DNA of 64,000 nt. It comes from Hymenobacter siberiensis (GTDB lineage: Bacteria > Bacteroidota > Bacteroidia > Cytophagales > Hymenobacteraceae). The number at the start of each line of letters is the position of its first letter. The stretch's first letter is position 1. Location of the stretch: assembly GCF_018967865.2 (NCBI RefSeq), contig NZ_JAHLZY020000001.1:3534001-3598000 (forward strand), written 5' to 3'. The position numbers and the translations under genes are program-made. Below are positions 34,277-42,241 of this stretch, in pieces. Under the pieces are notes generated by a model. It made no database searches and was not told the DNA's origin. It worked only from the letters and a program-made list of their open reading frames with translations.

Positions 34277-34504
34277 CTAGAAATTGGCCAGGATATAATT
34301 GCGCCGCTCGTCATACTCCGCTTCGGTAATAAGCCTTTTCTGCAGCATACCTTTCAGATTCCGCAGCTCAACCAGCGTGCCATTGAGCGCAGGGACCGTA
34401 GCAGGTTTTATGGCGTCCCCAGCGGCCGTATTGGCGCGCCAGGCGCACTGGCTACAGGTATCGCCAAGGACGATATGGCCGCGTTCACAATACTTCTTTT
34501 TCAT
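34277..34504 (-). CDS. Small zinc-ribbon-like protein with SHOCT domain
   Basis: A 75-residue protein. The N-terminus MKKKYCERGHIVLGDTCSQC has three cysteines and a histidine in a short ribbon-like arrangement (C6, H10, C17, C20). The C-terminal 36 residues (LVELRNLKGMLQKRLITEAE then YDERRNYILANF) are a clear SHOCT domain, a short helical module found at protein C-termini and thought to mediate oligomerisation. It is probably a stand-alone cytoplasmic protein. No partner gene is evident; the divergent neighbour starts about 80-100 bases away and may share a control region. Confidence 0.65.
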   Translation of the reverse strand: MKKKYCERGHIVLGDTCSQCAWRANTAAGDAIKPATVPALNGTLVELRNLKGMLQKRLITEAEYDERRNYILANF

Positions 34505-34609
34505 AATTTATCACCATGTAAAACGGACTTCAAATATCCGGCAGCACCCCAAACGACGCAAAGGCCAAAAATTTCTTTTTCTTTGACTATTGATTCTACC
34601 TCCCCTACC

Positions 34610-35860
34610 GTGCCACGCCTCCCCCTACACATCCAGTTTGCTTTGCGTGAGACCGTTGCGGCCCGCTTTGGCCAGCCGCTGCGCTACCCAAGCCATTGCG
34701 ATGCCCTTGAGCTTGAGTTGCAGCAGAACGCCGCAGCGGGCGGCCGACGCTTAAGCCCCAGCACGCTACGGCGGTTTTTCGGCCTGGTAGACAAAGAAGG
34801 CGGTTATCACCTGCACACCCTCGACACCTTGGCCCGCTACGCGGGCCACGCCGACTTTGCGGCCTTCGGCCAGTCGGTTACAGGGCGGGCCATGCAGCAC
34901 CCGGCCGCCCCGGGCGCAGCCACCGACATTCCGGAGCTACTGGCCATGGAGCAGCTGGCCCAGCCCGAGCGCCTGTTGCTAGGCTATTTCCTGGGGCGCG
35001 TTACGCGGCCGGCCCAGCCTGGCGGGGCTGCCTCGCCGCTGGCCCTGCAGCTGGCCACCCACCCAGCGGGCCAGGAGTTCTTCGTCGAATCCTTCGTGGA
35101 CCTGGCGCACCTCACCAGCGCGTTTGGCGAGGTGCTGGCCACCTACCTGCAGCACAAGCACACGCCCGAAGCCCAGATTTTTGGGCATTCAGCCCTGTTC
35201 CTGGCCGAGTTTCTGGCCGGAGACGAAGCCGCCTGGCGCCAACGCCTGGCCCGGCTGCTGGCCCTGCCCGTGCCGCCCGATGTCCACGCTTTCCCCCGAG
35301 GCCGGCGGGCGTTTGCCGAGATAGTAGCCGCGTGGTACGATGCGCCCGACCGCGTGGTGCCGACCGCCCTGCTGGCCCGCCTGCACCAGGAAGCCCTCAC
35401 GGTGCCGCGCACGGTGGTACCCCCGGCGCCACTACCGGCATTCTACAACCTGTTTCCGGCCGGCTATCATTTTCTGATTGCCGAAGGGCTGTTCCTCACC
35501 GGTCAGTTTCCGGCGCTGCTCGATTGGCTTACCCTCACCAACCGCGAATTTCCCAAATTACCCTGGCTCGAAACCAACGTATTCGACCAGCTGCTGCGGG
35601 CATTCCTGGCCGTGGCCGAACTGCGCACCGGCCTCATCAGCGCCCGCGCCCCGCACCTGCATTCGCTTTTCAACCTGGAAACCAACAGCTGGCTGCTCGA
35701 CTATTTCCAGGTGCACATCTGGCTGGTCGAGCTGCACTTTGCCGCCGACACCAACGCGGCCGAAGCAACCCGACTACGCAGCCACATCAAGGATTTTACC
35801 GCGCTGCACGGCATGCCGTTTTTCGAAGAAGTAGCCCGGCGAATAGTTGCGTCAGTTTAA
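34610..35860 (+). CDS. Uncharacterised protein with Bacteroidota-type HTH-like N-terminus
   Basis: About 416 residues from GTG 34610. Residues about 1-70 (HIQFALRETVAARFGQPLRY, RRLSPSTLRRFFGLVDKEGG, YHLHTLDTLARYAGHADFAA) match a pattern seen at the start of many Cytophagales proteins, where TLRRFFGL..STLDTLARYLGY looks like a helix-turn-helix. The remaining 340 residues are helical and Leu/Ala-rich with no recognised motif. DNA binding by the N-terminus is inferred; the rest may be a sensor. The frame is open to 34250 but those codons cover the divergent SHOCT gene, so a start at GTG 34610 or TTG 34583 is preferred. Confidence 0.6.
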   Translation: MPRLPLHIQFALRETVAARFGQPLRYPSHCDALELELQQNAAAGGRRLSPSTLRRFFGLVDKEGGYHLHTLDTLARYAGHADFAAFGQSVTGRAMQHPAAPGAATDIPELLAMEQLAQPERLLLGYFLGRVTRPAQPGGAASPLALQLATHPAGQEFFVESFVDLAHLTSAFGEVLATYLQHKHTPEAQIFGHSALFLAEFLAGDEAAWRQRLARLLALPVPPDVHAFPRGRRAFAEIVAAWYDAPDRVVPTALLARLHQEALTVPRTVVPPAPLPAFYNLFPAGYHFLIAEGLFLTGQFPALLDWLTLTNREFPKLPWLETNVFDQLLRAFLAVAELRTGLISARAPHLHSLFNLETNSWLLDYFQVHIWLVELHFAADTNAAEATRLRSHIKDFTALHGMPFFEEVARRIVASV

Positions 35861-35909
35861 TATGGCAGGGGCTTAGCGCACCGGAGGCAGCGCCCGCCTG
35901 GAACGCTAT

Positions 35910-37061
35910 TTACAGCCCAAAAATCAGCGGCCCCGTGCCCATCTTCGGCATTTTATGCGTTTTCAGAAAGGCTTTCAGCGCCGCCGGGTCGTGGCTGAAG
36001 GCCAGCACTTCGGCTTCCAGCTGCTTGATTTTATAGTCCAGGCCGAACTTCTGGTGCTGGTAGTCCAGCTCCATCGCAACGGGCGTGGGGACGTAGTAAT
36101 AGGGCTTGCCGGTGAAGGCCGACCAGTCCTGCTGCTCTGCCAGCAGGGCCTCGTCCAGCTCACGGGTTTGCTCCTTCAGCAGCTTGTTGTAGTATTTGAG
36201 TTGGCTTTCGGCCAGGTTTTCGAGGTGGCTTTGGTCGATGCGCTGTAGCTCCAGCTGCAGGCGCAGCAGGGTGAGCAGCTCGTTGGCCTGGTAGGCGGTG
36301 GTGACTTGCTTGAGCAGCTCGGTTTTGCGCAGCTTTTCGGCTTCGTCGGGTTCCAGGTCGGGGTGCAGGTGCTTCACCAAATCCATGTAGAGCGTGCGCA
36401 CGGCCTTGGTGATGTTCTTCTCCTCGGCCTGCTTCTGCTCCTCGGCGGCCTGTTGCTTCGGGCTCTTTTTGCGCTGGGTGCGGCGCTCGGCGGCCTGGGC
36501 TGCCTGCTGTTCGTACTCGGCTTCCCGCTCGGCCATTTTCTGGTCCACGTAGGCCATGAATTTTTCCTGCGTGCTCACGTCCACGTCGGGGTCGAACTCG
36601 ATACCATACTGCAGGCTGACCAGCTGCTTCATCATCTCCGCCGTGTGCTGGTCGGCAGCCGCTTCCTCTTCGGCCGTGAGCGGCGGCGCGTGCTTGTCGA
36701 TGATGGGCGTGAGGTCGGCGTGGCCGCGTTCGAGCAAGTCGGCACACTGCCCGATGAGGTCGGTAATCTTATTCTTTTCGCCTTTGGTGAGCTTGTGGGT
36801 TTCAAACGCCTCATCGAGCTGGCGCACTAGGGCGGCGCGGGCGTCGTTGTGGCGGGCTTGCAGCGGGCGGTACTCGTTTTGCACGCGCTGGCGCATCTTG
36901 GTGGCCGCTTCGCGGAAGTCAATCACTTCTTTTTCCAACCGGGCAATGCGCTTGGTGAGGCGGTTGAACTCCTTCTGGGCCTTGGAAAGCGAACTGGTGC
37001 CCGCGCCGGGCGACTTGATGTGCACGAGCTGCGGCTTGGGGGCAGGAATTTTCTTGGCCAT
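35910..37061 (-). CDS. J-domain (DnaJ-like) protein with coiled coils
   Basis: A 383-residue cytosolic protein. Residues 25-90 are coiled coil (FNRLTKRIARLEKEVIDFRE), residues about 170-215 are highly charged (EQQAAQAAERRTQRKKSPKQ). A J-like domain follows at about 215-265: AVRTLYMDLVKHLHPDLEPD with the HPD tripeptide at 233-235, then LLKQVTTAYQANELLTLLRL. The C-terminal 110 residues are again coiled coil, ending KMPKMGTGPLIFGL. J-domains stimulate Hsp70 ATPase activity, so a client-specific DnaK partner is inferred. ATG 37061 is preceded by a TACTTTTG promoter element 25 bases upstream, which rules out the longer frame. Confidence 0.75.
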   Translation of the reverse strand: MAKKIPAPKPQLVHIKSPGAGTSSLSKAQKEFNRLTKRIARLEKEVIDFREAATKMRQRVQNEYRPLQARHNDARAALVRQLDEAFETHKLTKGEKNKITDLIGQCADLLERGHADLTPIIDKHAPPLTAEEEAAADQHTAEMMKQLVSLQYGIEFDPDVDVSTQEKFMAYVDQKMAEREAEYEQQAAQAAERRTQRKKSPKQQAAEEQKQAEEKNITKAVRTLYMDLVKHLHPDLEPDEAEKLRKTELLKQVTTAYQANELLTLLRLQLELQRIDQSHLENLAESQLKYYNKLLKEQTRELDEALLAEQQDWSAFTGKPYYYVPTPVAMELDYQHQKFGLDYKIKQLEAEVLAFSHDPAALKAFLKTHKMPKMGTGPLIFGL

Positions 37062-37085
37062 TGTGGTTACAAAACAAGTAGGCGG

Positions 37086-37093
37086 CAAAAGTA
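37086..37093 (-). promoter_or_regulatory. -7 promoter element (TACTTTTG) of the J-domain gene
   Basis: Exact TAnnTTTG on the reverse strand with a TTG 21 bases further upstream (37115-37117). It supports the start at 37061. Confidence 0.6.
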
Positions 37094-37200
37094 GCCAGTA
37101 AGGCCACGGCCAACCAACTGGGCTACGAATTTTGGCCGAATGGCACCACCGGTATTTGGCTGAAATCCCTTCCGCAGGGACTTCGCCTGTTCCCAGCAGG

Positions 37201-37383
37201 CTACTCGCAGCCCTTAGTAGGCGGGGGCATATCCTCAGCGCGCACGGCCAGTATCTGCCCGTCGCGGGAGATGATGACGGGACTGTTCTTGTATTTTTTG
37301 AACGCCAGCATATTGGCGTAAGCAGCAGCAAGACCCTTTTCTACCTGCTTGATTAACTGTGCGTTGCGCTCCTCCTTATCCAT
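37201..37383 (-). CDS. Small partner protein of the zeta-toxin-like kinase
   Basis: A 60-residue charged protein (MDKEERNAQLIKQVEKGLAA, then AYANMLAFKKYKNSPVIISR and DGQILAVRAEDM). Its ATG overlaps the end of the kinase gene by 8 bases, so translation is coupled. Small frames of this type (KKYKNSPVIISRDGQI) often accompany zeta-toxin-like P-loop proteins in Bacteroidota and are candidate antitoxins, although in classical epsilon-zeta systems the antitoxin precedes the toxin. No DNA-binding motif is visible. Assignment as antitoxin is inference. Confidence 0.6.
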   Translation of the reverse strand: MDKEERNAQLIKQVEKGLAAAYANMLAFKKYKNSPVIISRDGQILAVRAEDMPPPTKGCE

Positions 37384-37945
37384 GATAAATAGCTTGAAGG
37401 GATTGCCAAATGGCTGAATTAGCTACTACTAAGTTACCGTTGTTTTCGGCAATGGCATGGGCGGCACCATTCGAATTATCGACAAATAACCACTGGTCTA
37501 CGGCGGTGCAATAGGCATTAAAAAACTGCTGTAATCCGCCCACATACCGCCGCCGGATTACCAGTTCGGGAATGTTATGCCCACCTTCGCTCACACGGGC
37601 CACAACCCGCTCAACTGCCAAATCCGCAGAATTTAGCCAGAAAAAGTACAACATCACCTCGTAGCCCCGCGCCCGCGCCTCGGCAATAAACCGCAGGTAA
37701 TGCCGCGTGGCCAGCGTGGTTTCCAGCGCGAAAGTCTCTCCCGCCGCCAGCAGTTCTCGCAGCCGCGCCAGCATCAGTCGGCCCGCCTGGATGCTCACCG
37801 TTTCGGGCTGGAAGGGCGAGAGGCCGCGGGCAATTTCATCGGCATTCACGAACTCGCGGCAGTCCAGCAGGTCGGGCAGCAGGGCGTAGGCGGCAGTGGT
37901 TTTGCCCGCGCCATTGCAGCCGGCCAGGAGGTAGCGGGTTTTCAC
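37376..37945 (-). CDS. Zeta-toxin-family P-loop kinase
   Basis: A 189-residue protein starting MKTRYLLAGCNGAGKTTAAY, with Walker A GCNGAGKTT at 9-17. It continues REFVNADEIARGLSPFQPET, LAAGETFALETTLATRHYLR and MLYFFWLNSADLAVERVVAR, then HNIPELVIRRRYVGGLQQFF. This is the zeta-toxin/AAA_33 layout, in which the kinase phosphorylates UDP-N-acetylglucosamine or related nucleotide sugars; VNADEIARG and ALETTLATR hold the substrate-site residues. Toxicity is not proven for the chromosomal Bacteroidota branch. The overlapping 60-residue gene downstream is the likely partner. Confidence 0.8.
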   Translation of the reverse strand: MKTRYLLAGCNGAGKTTAAYALLPDLLDCREFVNADEIARGLSPFQPETVSIQAGRLMLARLRELLAAGETFALETTLATRHYLRFIAEARARGYEVMLYFFWLNSADLAVERVVARVSEGGHNIPELVIRRRYVGGLQQFFNAYCTAVDQWLFVDNSNGAAHAIAENNGNLVVANSAIWQSLQAIYHG

Positions 37946-37969
37946 GACGAAAAAAATCGAACGCTCGAA

Positions 37970-38392
37970 TTATGGTTTAATTGATTTCTTCCACTCTTTG
38001 AATCCGACGGTGTCCTTCCTTATGCTTTCCCACCAAGTCTTGGCATAGTTGCGTTGTAGATACCGAAAAATGCGGGCATTATATGCCATCATACATTCCT
38101 TGGATGGTGCAGAACATCCTTCTTCAAAATACTGTACCCCAAATTTTTGCTCAAAAATTTTGTCGGAAGCATAGACTACTGGTCCCAATCCGCTCTGCAA
38201 AAGCAAAAAATAGGCGCCCTTAGCCATATCATTTTCAGCAAGCCGAATTCCTTCCTTCTCACAATCAGCAATTGAAACAAAGAGTAGTTGGTTATGCCCA
38301 GGAACATCCAGCTGTGCGCCAGTTAGGCGAATTTCCTGACTATAACCCAGTACAGGTGTAAGCAAAAAAACTATGGCACCTAGCGTTTTCAT
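37970..38392 (-). CDS. Hypothetical secreted protein
   Basis: A 140-residue protein with signal peptide MKTLGAIVFLLTPVLGYSQE. The mature part has three cysteines (VSIADCEKEGIRLAENDMAK, EEGCSAPSKECMMAYNARIF) and an aromatic C-terminus (RYLQRNYAKTWWESIRKDTV). No family is recognised. GC content is clearly below that of its neighbours, hinting at acquisition. The ATG at 38392 is chosen for the signal peptide; longer starts would overlap the carboxylase gene. It ends 24 bases before the zeta-like kinase start, so the three genes could form one transcript. Confidence 0.55.
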   Translation of the reverse strand: MKTLGAIVFLLTPVLGYSQEIRLTGAQLDVPGHNQLLFVSIADCEKEGIRLAENDMAKGAYFLLLQSGLGPVVYASDKIFEQKFGVQYFEEGCSAPSKECMMAYNARIFRYLQRNYAKTWWESIRKDTVGFKEWKKSIKP

Positions 38393-38408
38393 TCCGTCAA
38401 TCATAACC

Positions 38409-40037
38409 TCACACCTGAATAACCCCCACGTTATACGCCTTCTCAATCGGCGCATGGTTGGCCGCCGAAATCCCTTCCGAAATGACTTTGCGGGTTTCCA
38501 GCGGGTCAATCACGGCGTCGACCCAGAGGCGGGCCGCCGCGTAGTAGGGCGATAATTGCTCCTCGTAGCGGGCCTTGATGCGGTCTAGCAGCTCCTTTTC
38601 GGCTTCGGGGGTAATGACTTCGCCCTTGGATTTGAGGGAGGCCACCTGGATTTGCAGGAGGGTGTTGGCAGCAGCCGCGCCGCTCATCACGGCCAGTTGG
38701 GCCGTGGGCCAGGCCACGATGAGGCGCGGGTCGTAGGCTTTGCCGCACATGGCGTAGTTGCCGGCCCCATAGCTGTTGCCGATGATGACCGTGAACTTGG
38801 GCACCACCGAGTTGGCCATGGCATTCACCATCTTAGCGCCGTCCTTGATGATGCCGCCCTGTTCACTCTGGCTGCCCACCATGAAGCCCGACACGTCGTG
38901 CAGAAACACCAGCGGGATGCGCTTCTGGTTGCAGTTCATGATGAAGCGGGCCGCCTTGTCGGCCGAGTCGGAGTAGATGACGCCGCCCATCTGCATGCCG
39001 GTTTTCTTGCTCTTCACGATTTTGCGCTGGTTGGCCACGATGCCCACCGCCCAGCCGTCGATGCGGGCCAGCCCGCACAGCAGCGTCTGGCCATAATCGG
39101 GCTTATAGGGCTCAAATTTGGAGTTATCCACCAAGCGGTTGATGATGTCCATCATGTCGTAGGGCTTCACCCGGTCGGCGGGCAGCAGGCCGTAGATTTC
39201 CTGCTCCGCCAGCGCGGGCCTGGCCGGCTCGGTGCGGCTGAAACCGGCCGTGGGGTGGCTGCCCAGCTTGTCGAAAATAGCGCGGATATGGTCGAGGCAT
39301 TCCGCGTCGGAATCGAACTTGTTGTCCGTCACGCCCGAGATTTCGCAATGCATACTCGCGCCGCCCAGCGCCTCGTTATCAATGCTTTCGCCAATGGCCG
39401 ACTTTACCAGGTAGGAGCCCGCCAGAAACACCGAGCCTGTGCCATTCACAATCATGGCCTCGTCGCTCATGATGGGCAGGTACGCACCTCCGGCCACGCA
39501 GGGGCCCATAATGGCCGAAATCTGCACGATGCCCGTGCTGCTCATCACCGCGTTGTTGCGGAAAATGCGGCCGAAATGCTCCTTATCGGGAAAAATCTCG
39601 TCCTGCATGGGCAGGTACACGCCGGCCGAATCGACGAGGTAAATAATCGGCAGCTTGTTTTCGATGCTGATTTCCTGGGCCCGCAGGTTCTTTTTGGCGG
39701 TGATGGGAAACCACGCGCCGGCCTTCACGGTGGCATCGTTGGCCACCACCACGCACTGCCGCCCGGCCACGTAGCCGATTATCACGACCACGCCGCCGCC
39801 GGGGCAGCCGCCTTCTTCCTTGTACATGCCATCGCCGGCAAACGCGCCGATTTCGACCTGCGCCGCGCCCTCATCCAGCAGGTATTCAATGCGCTCGCGG
39901 GCAGTGAGCTTGCCCTTGGCTTTGTGGGCGGCAATGCGCTTCTCGCCCCCGCCGAGGGCTACTTTCTGAAACTTCTGACTGAGGTTGAAGCTAAGTTGCT
40001 TGAGTTGGTCTTCGTTGCGGTTGAACTCGACGTTCAT
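38409..40037 (-). CDS. Acyl-CoA carboxylase carboxyltransferase beta subunit (methylcrotonyl-CoA type)
   Basis: A 542-residue biotin-dependent carboxyltransferase. Family blocks include AHKAKGKLTARERIEYLLDE, GGCPGGGVVVIIGYVAGRQC, PIIYLVDSAGVYLPMQDEIF, PDKEHFGRIFRNNAVMSSTG, IVQISAIMGPCVAGGAYLPI and VFLHDVSGFMVGSQSEQGGI, followed by NSYGAGNYAMCGKAYDPRLI. The PMQDEIFPDKEHFGRIFRN stretch favours methylcrotonyl-CoA carboxylase (leucine breakdown) over propionyl-CoA carboxylase. It moves carboxyl from carboxybiotin to the acyl-CoA in the cytosol and needs a biotinylated alpha subunit, which is not in the window. A strong -7 element lies 62 bases upstream, right before a hairpin leader. Confidence 0.9.
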   Translation of the reverse strand: MNVEFNRNEDQLKQLSFNLSQKFQKVALGGGEKRIAAHKAKGKLTARERIEYLLDEGAAQVEIGAFAGDGMYKEEGGCPGGGVVVIIGYVAGRQCVVVANDATVKAGAWFPITAKKNLRAQEISIENKLPIIYLVDSAGVYLPMQDEIFPDKEHFGRIFRNNAVMSSTGIVQISAIMGPCVAGGAYLPIMSDEAMIVNGTGSVFLAGSYLVKSAIGESIDNEALGGASMHCEISGVTDNKFDSDAECLDHIRAIFDKLGSHPTAGFSRTEPARPALAEQEIYGLLPADRVKPYDMMDIINRLVDNSKFEPYKPDYGQTLLCGLARIDGWAVGIVANQRKIVKSKKTGMQMGGVIYSDSADKAARFIMNCNQKRIPLVFLHDVSGFMVGSQSEQGGIIKDGAKMVNAMANSVVPKFTVIIGNSYGAGNYAMCGKAYDPRLIVAWPTAQLAVMSGAAAANTLLQIQVASLKSKGEVITPEAEKELLDRIKARYEEQLSPYYAAARLWVDAVIDPLETRKVISEGISAANHAPIEKAYNVGVIQV

Positions 40038-40072
40038 AAGGAAAGCGGGTGGGATTGGGAAAGATTGAGCAC

Positions 40073-40099
40073 AAAAAAATCCGCCCGAAAGCGGATTTC
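40073..40099 (-). terminator. Terminator hairpin also forming the leader of the carboxylase gene
   Basis: On the reverse strand AAATCCGC-TTTCGG-GCGGATTTTTTT: a GC stem followed by a T-run, placed to end the amidase-MCE transcript. It begins right after the carboxylase -7 element, so transcripts from that promoter would start within or beside it. Confidence 0.75.
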
Positions 40100-40106
40100 A
40101 AAGGTA
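40099..40106 (-). promoter_or_regulatory. -7 promoter element (TACCTTTG) of the carboxylase gene
   Basis: Exact TAnnTTTG on the reverse strand, 62 bases upstream of the ATG at 40037 and abutting the terminator hairpin. Confidence 0.55.
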
Positions 40107-40132
40107 CGGGCTTAGCGGGCTTATGCTCGTCC

Positions 40133-40182
40133 GTCAGCCCGAGCATTCTGCGATGCAAGCAGCGACGAATGCTCGGGCTGAC
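40133..40182. repeat. Inverted repeat GTCAGCCCGAGCATTC/GAATGCTCGGGCTGAC
   Basis: Perfect 16-base arms at 40133-40148 and 40167-40182 with an 18-base loop, ending 6 bases before the MCE stop codon. Confidence 0.85.
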
Positions 40183-40188
40183 AGATGG

Positions 40189-41196
40189 CTACTTCACTAC
40201 CGACGTGGTTTCCACCTTTTTCACTTCGGTGGTGGTGGTGCCGTCGGGCTTTTTGGTGGTTTCTACTTTCGTCTTATCCTTACCGCCGCCAAACACCGAG
40301 AAATGCACGTAGCGCTTGGGGTTGGCTTTCAGGTCCAGCAGCAGGTCGTTGGAGCTGGCCGAGGTGGCGGCGAGGTTGTTGTAGAGCGTGGAATCGTGCA
40401 GGAGCTTGCCCATCGAGCCCGACTGGTCATTGAGGGCCCTGTTGAGGGTTTGCACGGTGGCTTGGGCATCGGCCAGGGTGGCATTGAGGCGGCGCAGGGC
40501 CGGGCCCACGGGGGCAGTTTTCAGCGAGTCGGAAAGCTGCCCGAAGTTGGTGGCTATTTTATCGAGCTTACCGGTCGTTTTGTTCAGCGCCACGCTCATC
40601 TGGGCGAAGTTGCGGGTAATCTCGTTGATGTTGGCCTGGTTGGAAGAAATGAGCTTGAGCAGCGCCTCAGTGCTGGCGCGAGCCCCCACCAACGTTCCCT
40701 GAATGTTGGTCTGGGCGTCCTTGTTCAGGAAGCCGTTGATATTGGCCAGCGTGGCCCCCACGGTATCGAGCAAGGGCAGGGCCTTCGCCTGGAAGGCATC
40801 GGCAATGCTGGAAGGCGTCACGGTGCGGATTTCTTCGCCGCCGGTATACGTTTTCGAGTTGTTACCCAAGGTGAGGGTAATGGCCTTTGAGCCCAGCAGC
40901 GAGCCGCCCAGGCTGGCGGTGGTGGAGTCGCCCACCACAATACCTTTTTCCAGCTCCAGCGCCACGCGCACGGAGTTGCCCTTCTCGGACTGGAGCACCA
41001 TGCTTTTTACCTGGCCTACTTTAATGCCGTTGAGCGCCACCAGAGCCCCCACGTTCAGGCCATCGACCCGAGGGTAAGTGGCATAGTAGGTTTGGTCGGA
41101 GGAAAGCACGTTGCTGCCCCGCAGGAAATTGAAGCCGATGATGAGGGCGGCAATGGCAACGATGGCGAGGAGCGCCACTTTTATTTCTTTAGACAC
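40189..41196 (-). CDS. MlaD/MCE-family lipid-transport protein
   Basis: A 335-residue protein with one N-terminal membrane anchor (IKVALLAIVAIAALIIGFNF). The MCE domain follows at about 35-115: TYYATYPRVDGLNVGALVAL, NGIKVGQVKSMVLQSEKGNS and GGSLLGSKAITLTLGN. Residues about 130-280 are helical (LNKTTGKLDKIATNFGQLSD), and the tail is Lys/Thr-rich. MCE proteins form periplasmic hexameric rings that move phospholipids between membranes with an ABC permease and ATPase; those partners are not next to it. It is downstream of the amidase gene on the same strand with a 114-base gap, a pairing seen in other Bacteroidota. Confidence 0.85.
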   Translation of the reverse strand: MSKEIKVALLAIVAIAALIIGFNFLRGSNVLSSDQTYYATYPRVDGLNVGALVALNGIKVGQVKSMVLQSEKGNSVRVALELEKGIVVGDSTTASLGGSLLGSKAITLTLGNNSKTYTGGEEIRTVTPSSIADAFQAKALPLLDTVGATLANINGFLNKDAQTNIQGTLVGARASTEALLKLISSNQANINEITRNFAQMSVALNKTTGKLDKIATNFGQLSDSLKTAPVGPALRRLNATLADAQATVQTLNRALNDQSGSMGKLLHDSTLYNNLAATSASSNDLLLDLKANPKRYVHFSVFGGGKDKTKVETTKKPDGTTTTEVKKVETTSVVK

Positions 41197-41310
41197 GAGG
41201 GGTAATAATTGGATGAAAACGGAAGGGAGGCGAAAGCGAACTGCGGGTATCTACGACGGAAGTGCGAAGGCCGGTCGCCGGGCAGTGCAACTCCTTGCCG
41301 TACCGCTTAC

Positions 41311-42162
41311 CTAACCGCCTTCCAGCTCGCGCTTGTACTCGCGGAAGGCGCGATAGATGCCTGCGGCCATATACGATTGATTGGCTTTATCGTTGAGGTA
41401 ACGCTCTTCGGTCGGATTAGTTAGAAACCCCGACTCGATGAGCACCGAGGGCATGGTCGATTTCCAGAGCACCAGAAAGCCGGCCTGCTTCACGCCGCGG
41501 CTGGGGCGGCTCACGCTGGTGCGCAGCTGCCGGTCCACGCGCTGGGCAAAGCGCAGGCTGTTGGTGATGTAGGCCGACTGAAACAGGGAAAACAGAATAT
41601 GGCTTTGGGGCGAGCTGGGGTCGAAGCCGTCGTAGCGGGTTTTGTAGTCCTTTTCTTGCAGAATTACCGAGTTTTCGCGCTGGGCCACGCCCAGGTTGGC
41701 AGTGCTTTTGTGCAGGCCCATGGTCCACACTTCGGTGCCGTGGCTCTGGCTGGGGCCGGCGTTGCAATGAATGGAAATGAAGAGGTCGGCGTGGTTGCGG
41801 TTGGCAATGGCGGCGCGCTCGTCGAGCTCAATAAAAACGTTGGTTTTGCGGGTGTAAATCACCTTCACCTCGGGCATATTTTCCTGAATCTGCTTGCCCA
41901 GGGCCAGGATGAGGCTCAGGGCCACGTCGGCCTCGCGGGCGCTGGCCCCGGCGCAGCCTCGGTCTTTGCCGCCGTGGCCGGCATCGAGCACCACCGTGCG
42001 CAGGCGGTAGCGGTAAGGCTCATTGAGAGCCGTAGCCGGGAGGGCCGAATCGGGGGCGATACGGGCGGAGTCAGCCGGGGTTTGGGCCTCCGCGTTCCAC
42101 TCGCCGCTGCCGGCGCCCAGTAATAGCAAAGCGGCACTGGCCAGGATGACAATAATCCGCAC
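41311..42162 (-). CDS. N-acetylmuramoyl-L-alanine amidase (Amidase_3)
   Basis: A 283-residue exported amidase. Signal segment MRIIVILASAALLLLGAGSG; the domain starts RLRTVVLDAGHGGKDRGCAG. Zinc ligands are H63 (DAGHGG), E77 (READV) and H132 (FISIHCNAG), with catalytic E243 in SVLIESGFLTNPTEERYL. It removes stem peptides from glycan strands in the periplasm, acting in daughter-cell separation or wall recycling. Length matches Bacteroidota AmiC-like enzymes without a targeting AMIN domain. Its start faces lptD across a compact divergent promoter region. Transcription probably continues into the MCE gene. Confidence 0.9.
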   Translation of the reverse strand: MRIIVILASAALLLLGAGSGEWNAEAQTPADSARIAPDSALPATALNEPYRYRLRTVVLDAGHGGKDRGCAGASAREADVALSLILALGKQIQENMPEVKVIYTRKTNVFIELDERAAIANRNHADLFISIHCNAGPSQSHGTEVWTMGLHKSTANLGVAQRENSVILQEKDYKTRYDGFDPSSPQSHILFSLFQSAYITNSLRFAQRVDRQLRTSVSRPSRGVKQAGFLVLWKSTMPSVLIESGFLTNPTEERYLNDKANQSYMAAGIYRAFREYKRELEGG

Positions 42163-42193
42163 GTTGTTCGTTGAAGGGGCGGTAGCGACCTGC

Positions 42194-42201
42194 TACCTTT
42201 G
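42194..42201 (+). promoter_or_regulatory. -7 element (TACCTTTG) of lptD, with TTG -33
   Basis: Exact TAnnTTTG, with TTG at 42171-42173 giving a 20-base spacer, the full Bacteroidota consensus. It lies 41 bases upstream of the proposed lptD start. Confidence 0.7.
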
Positions 42202-42210
42202 TAGAAGCCC

Positions 42211-42218
42211 CAAAAGTA
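42211..42218 (-). promoter_or_regulatory. -7 element (TACTTTTG) of the amidase gene
   Basis: Exact TAnnTTTG on the reverse strand, 49 bases upstream of the amidase ATG. It overlaps the region downstream of the lptD promoter, so the two transcripts would share a few bases at their 5' ends. Confidence 0.6.
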
Positions 42219-42241
42219 ACCGATTTAACTGCTACTATACT

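Noticed and set aside
37062..37331. 90-residue N-terminal extension of the J-domain protein
   Set aside because: A promoter -7 element lies inside it, and the extension has no family-like sequence.
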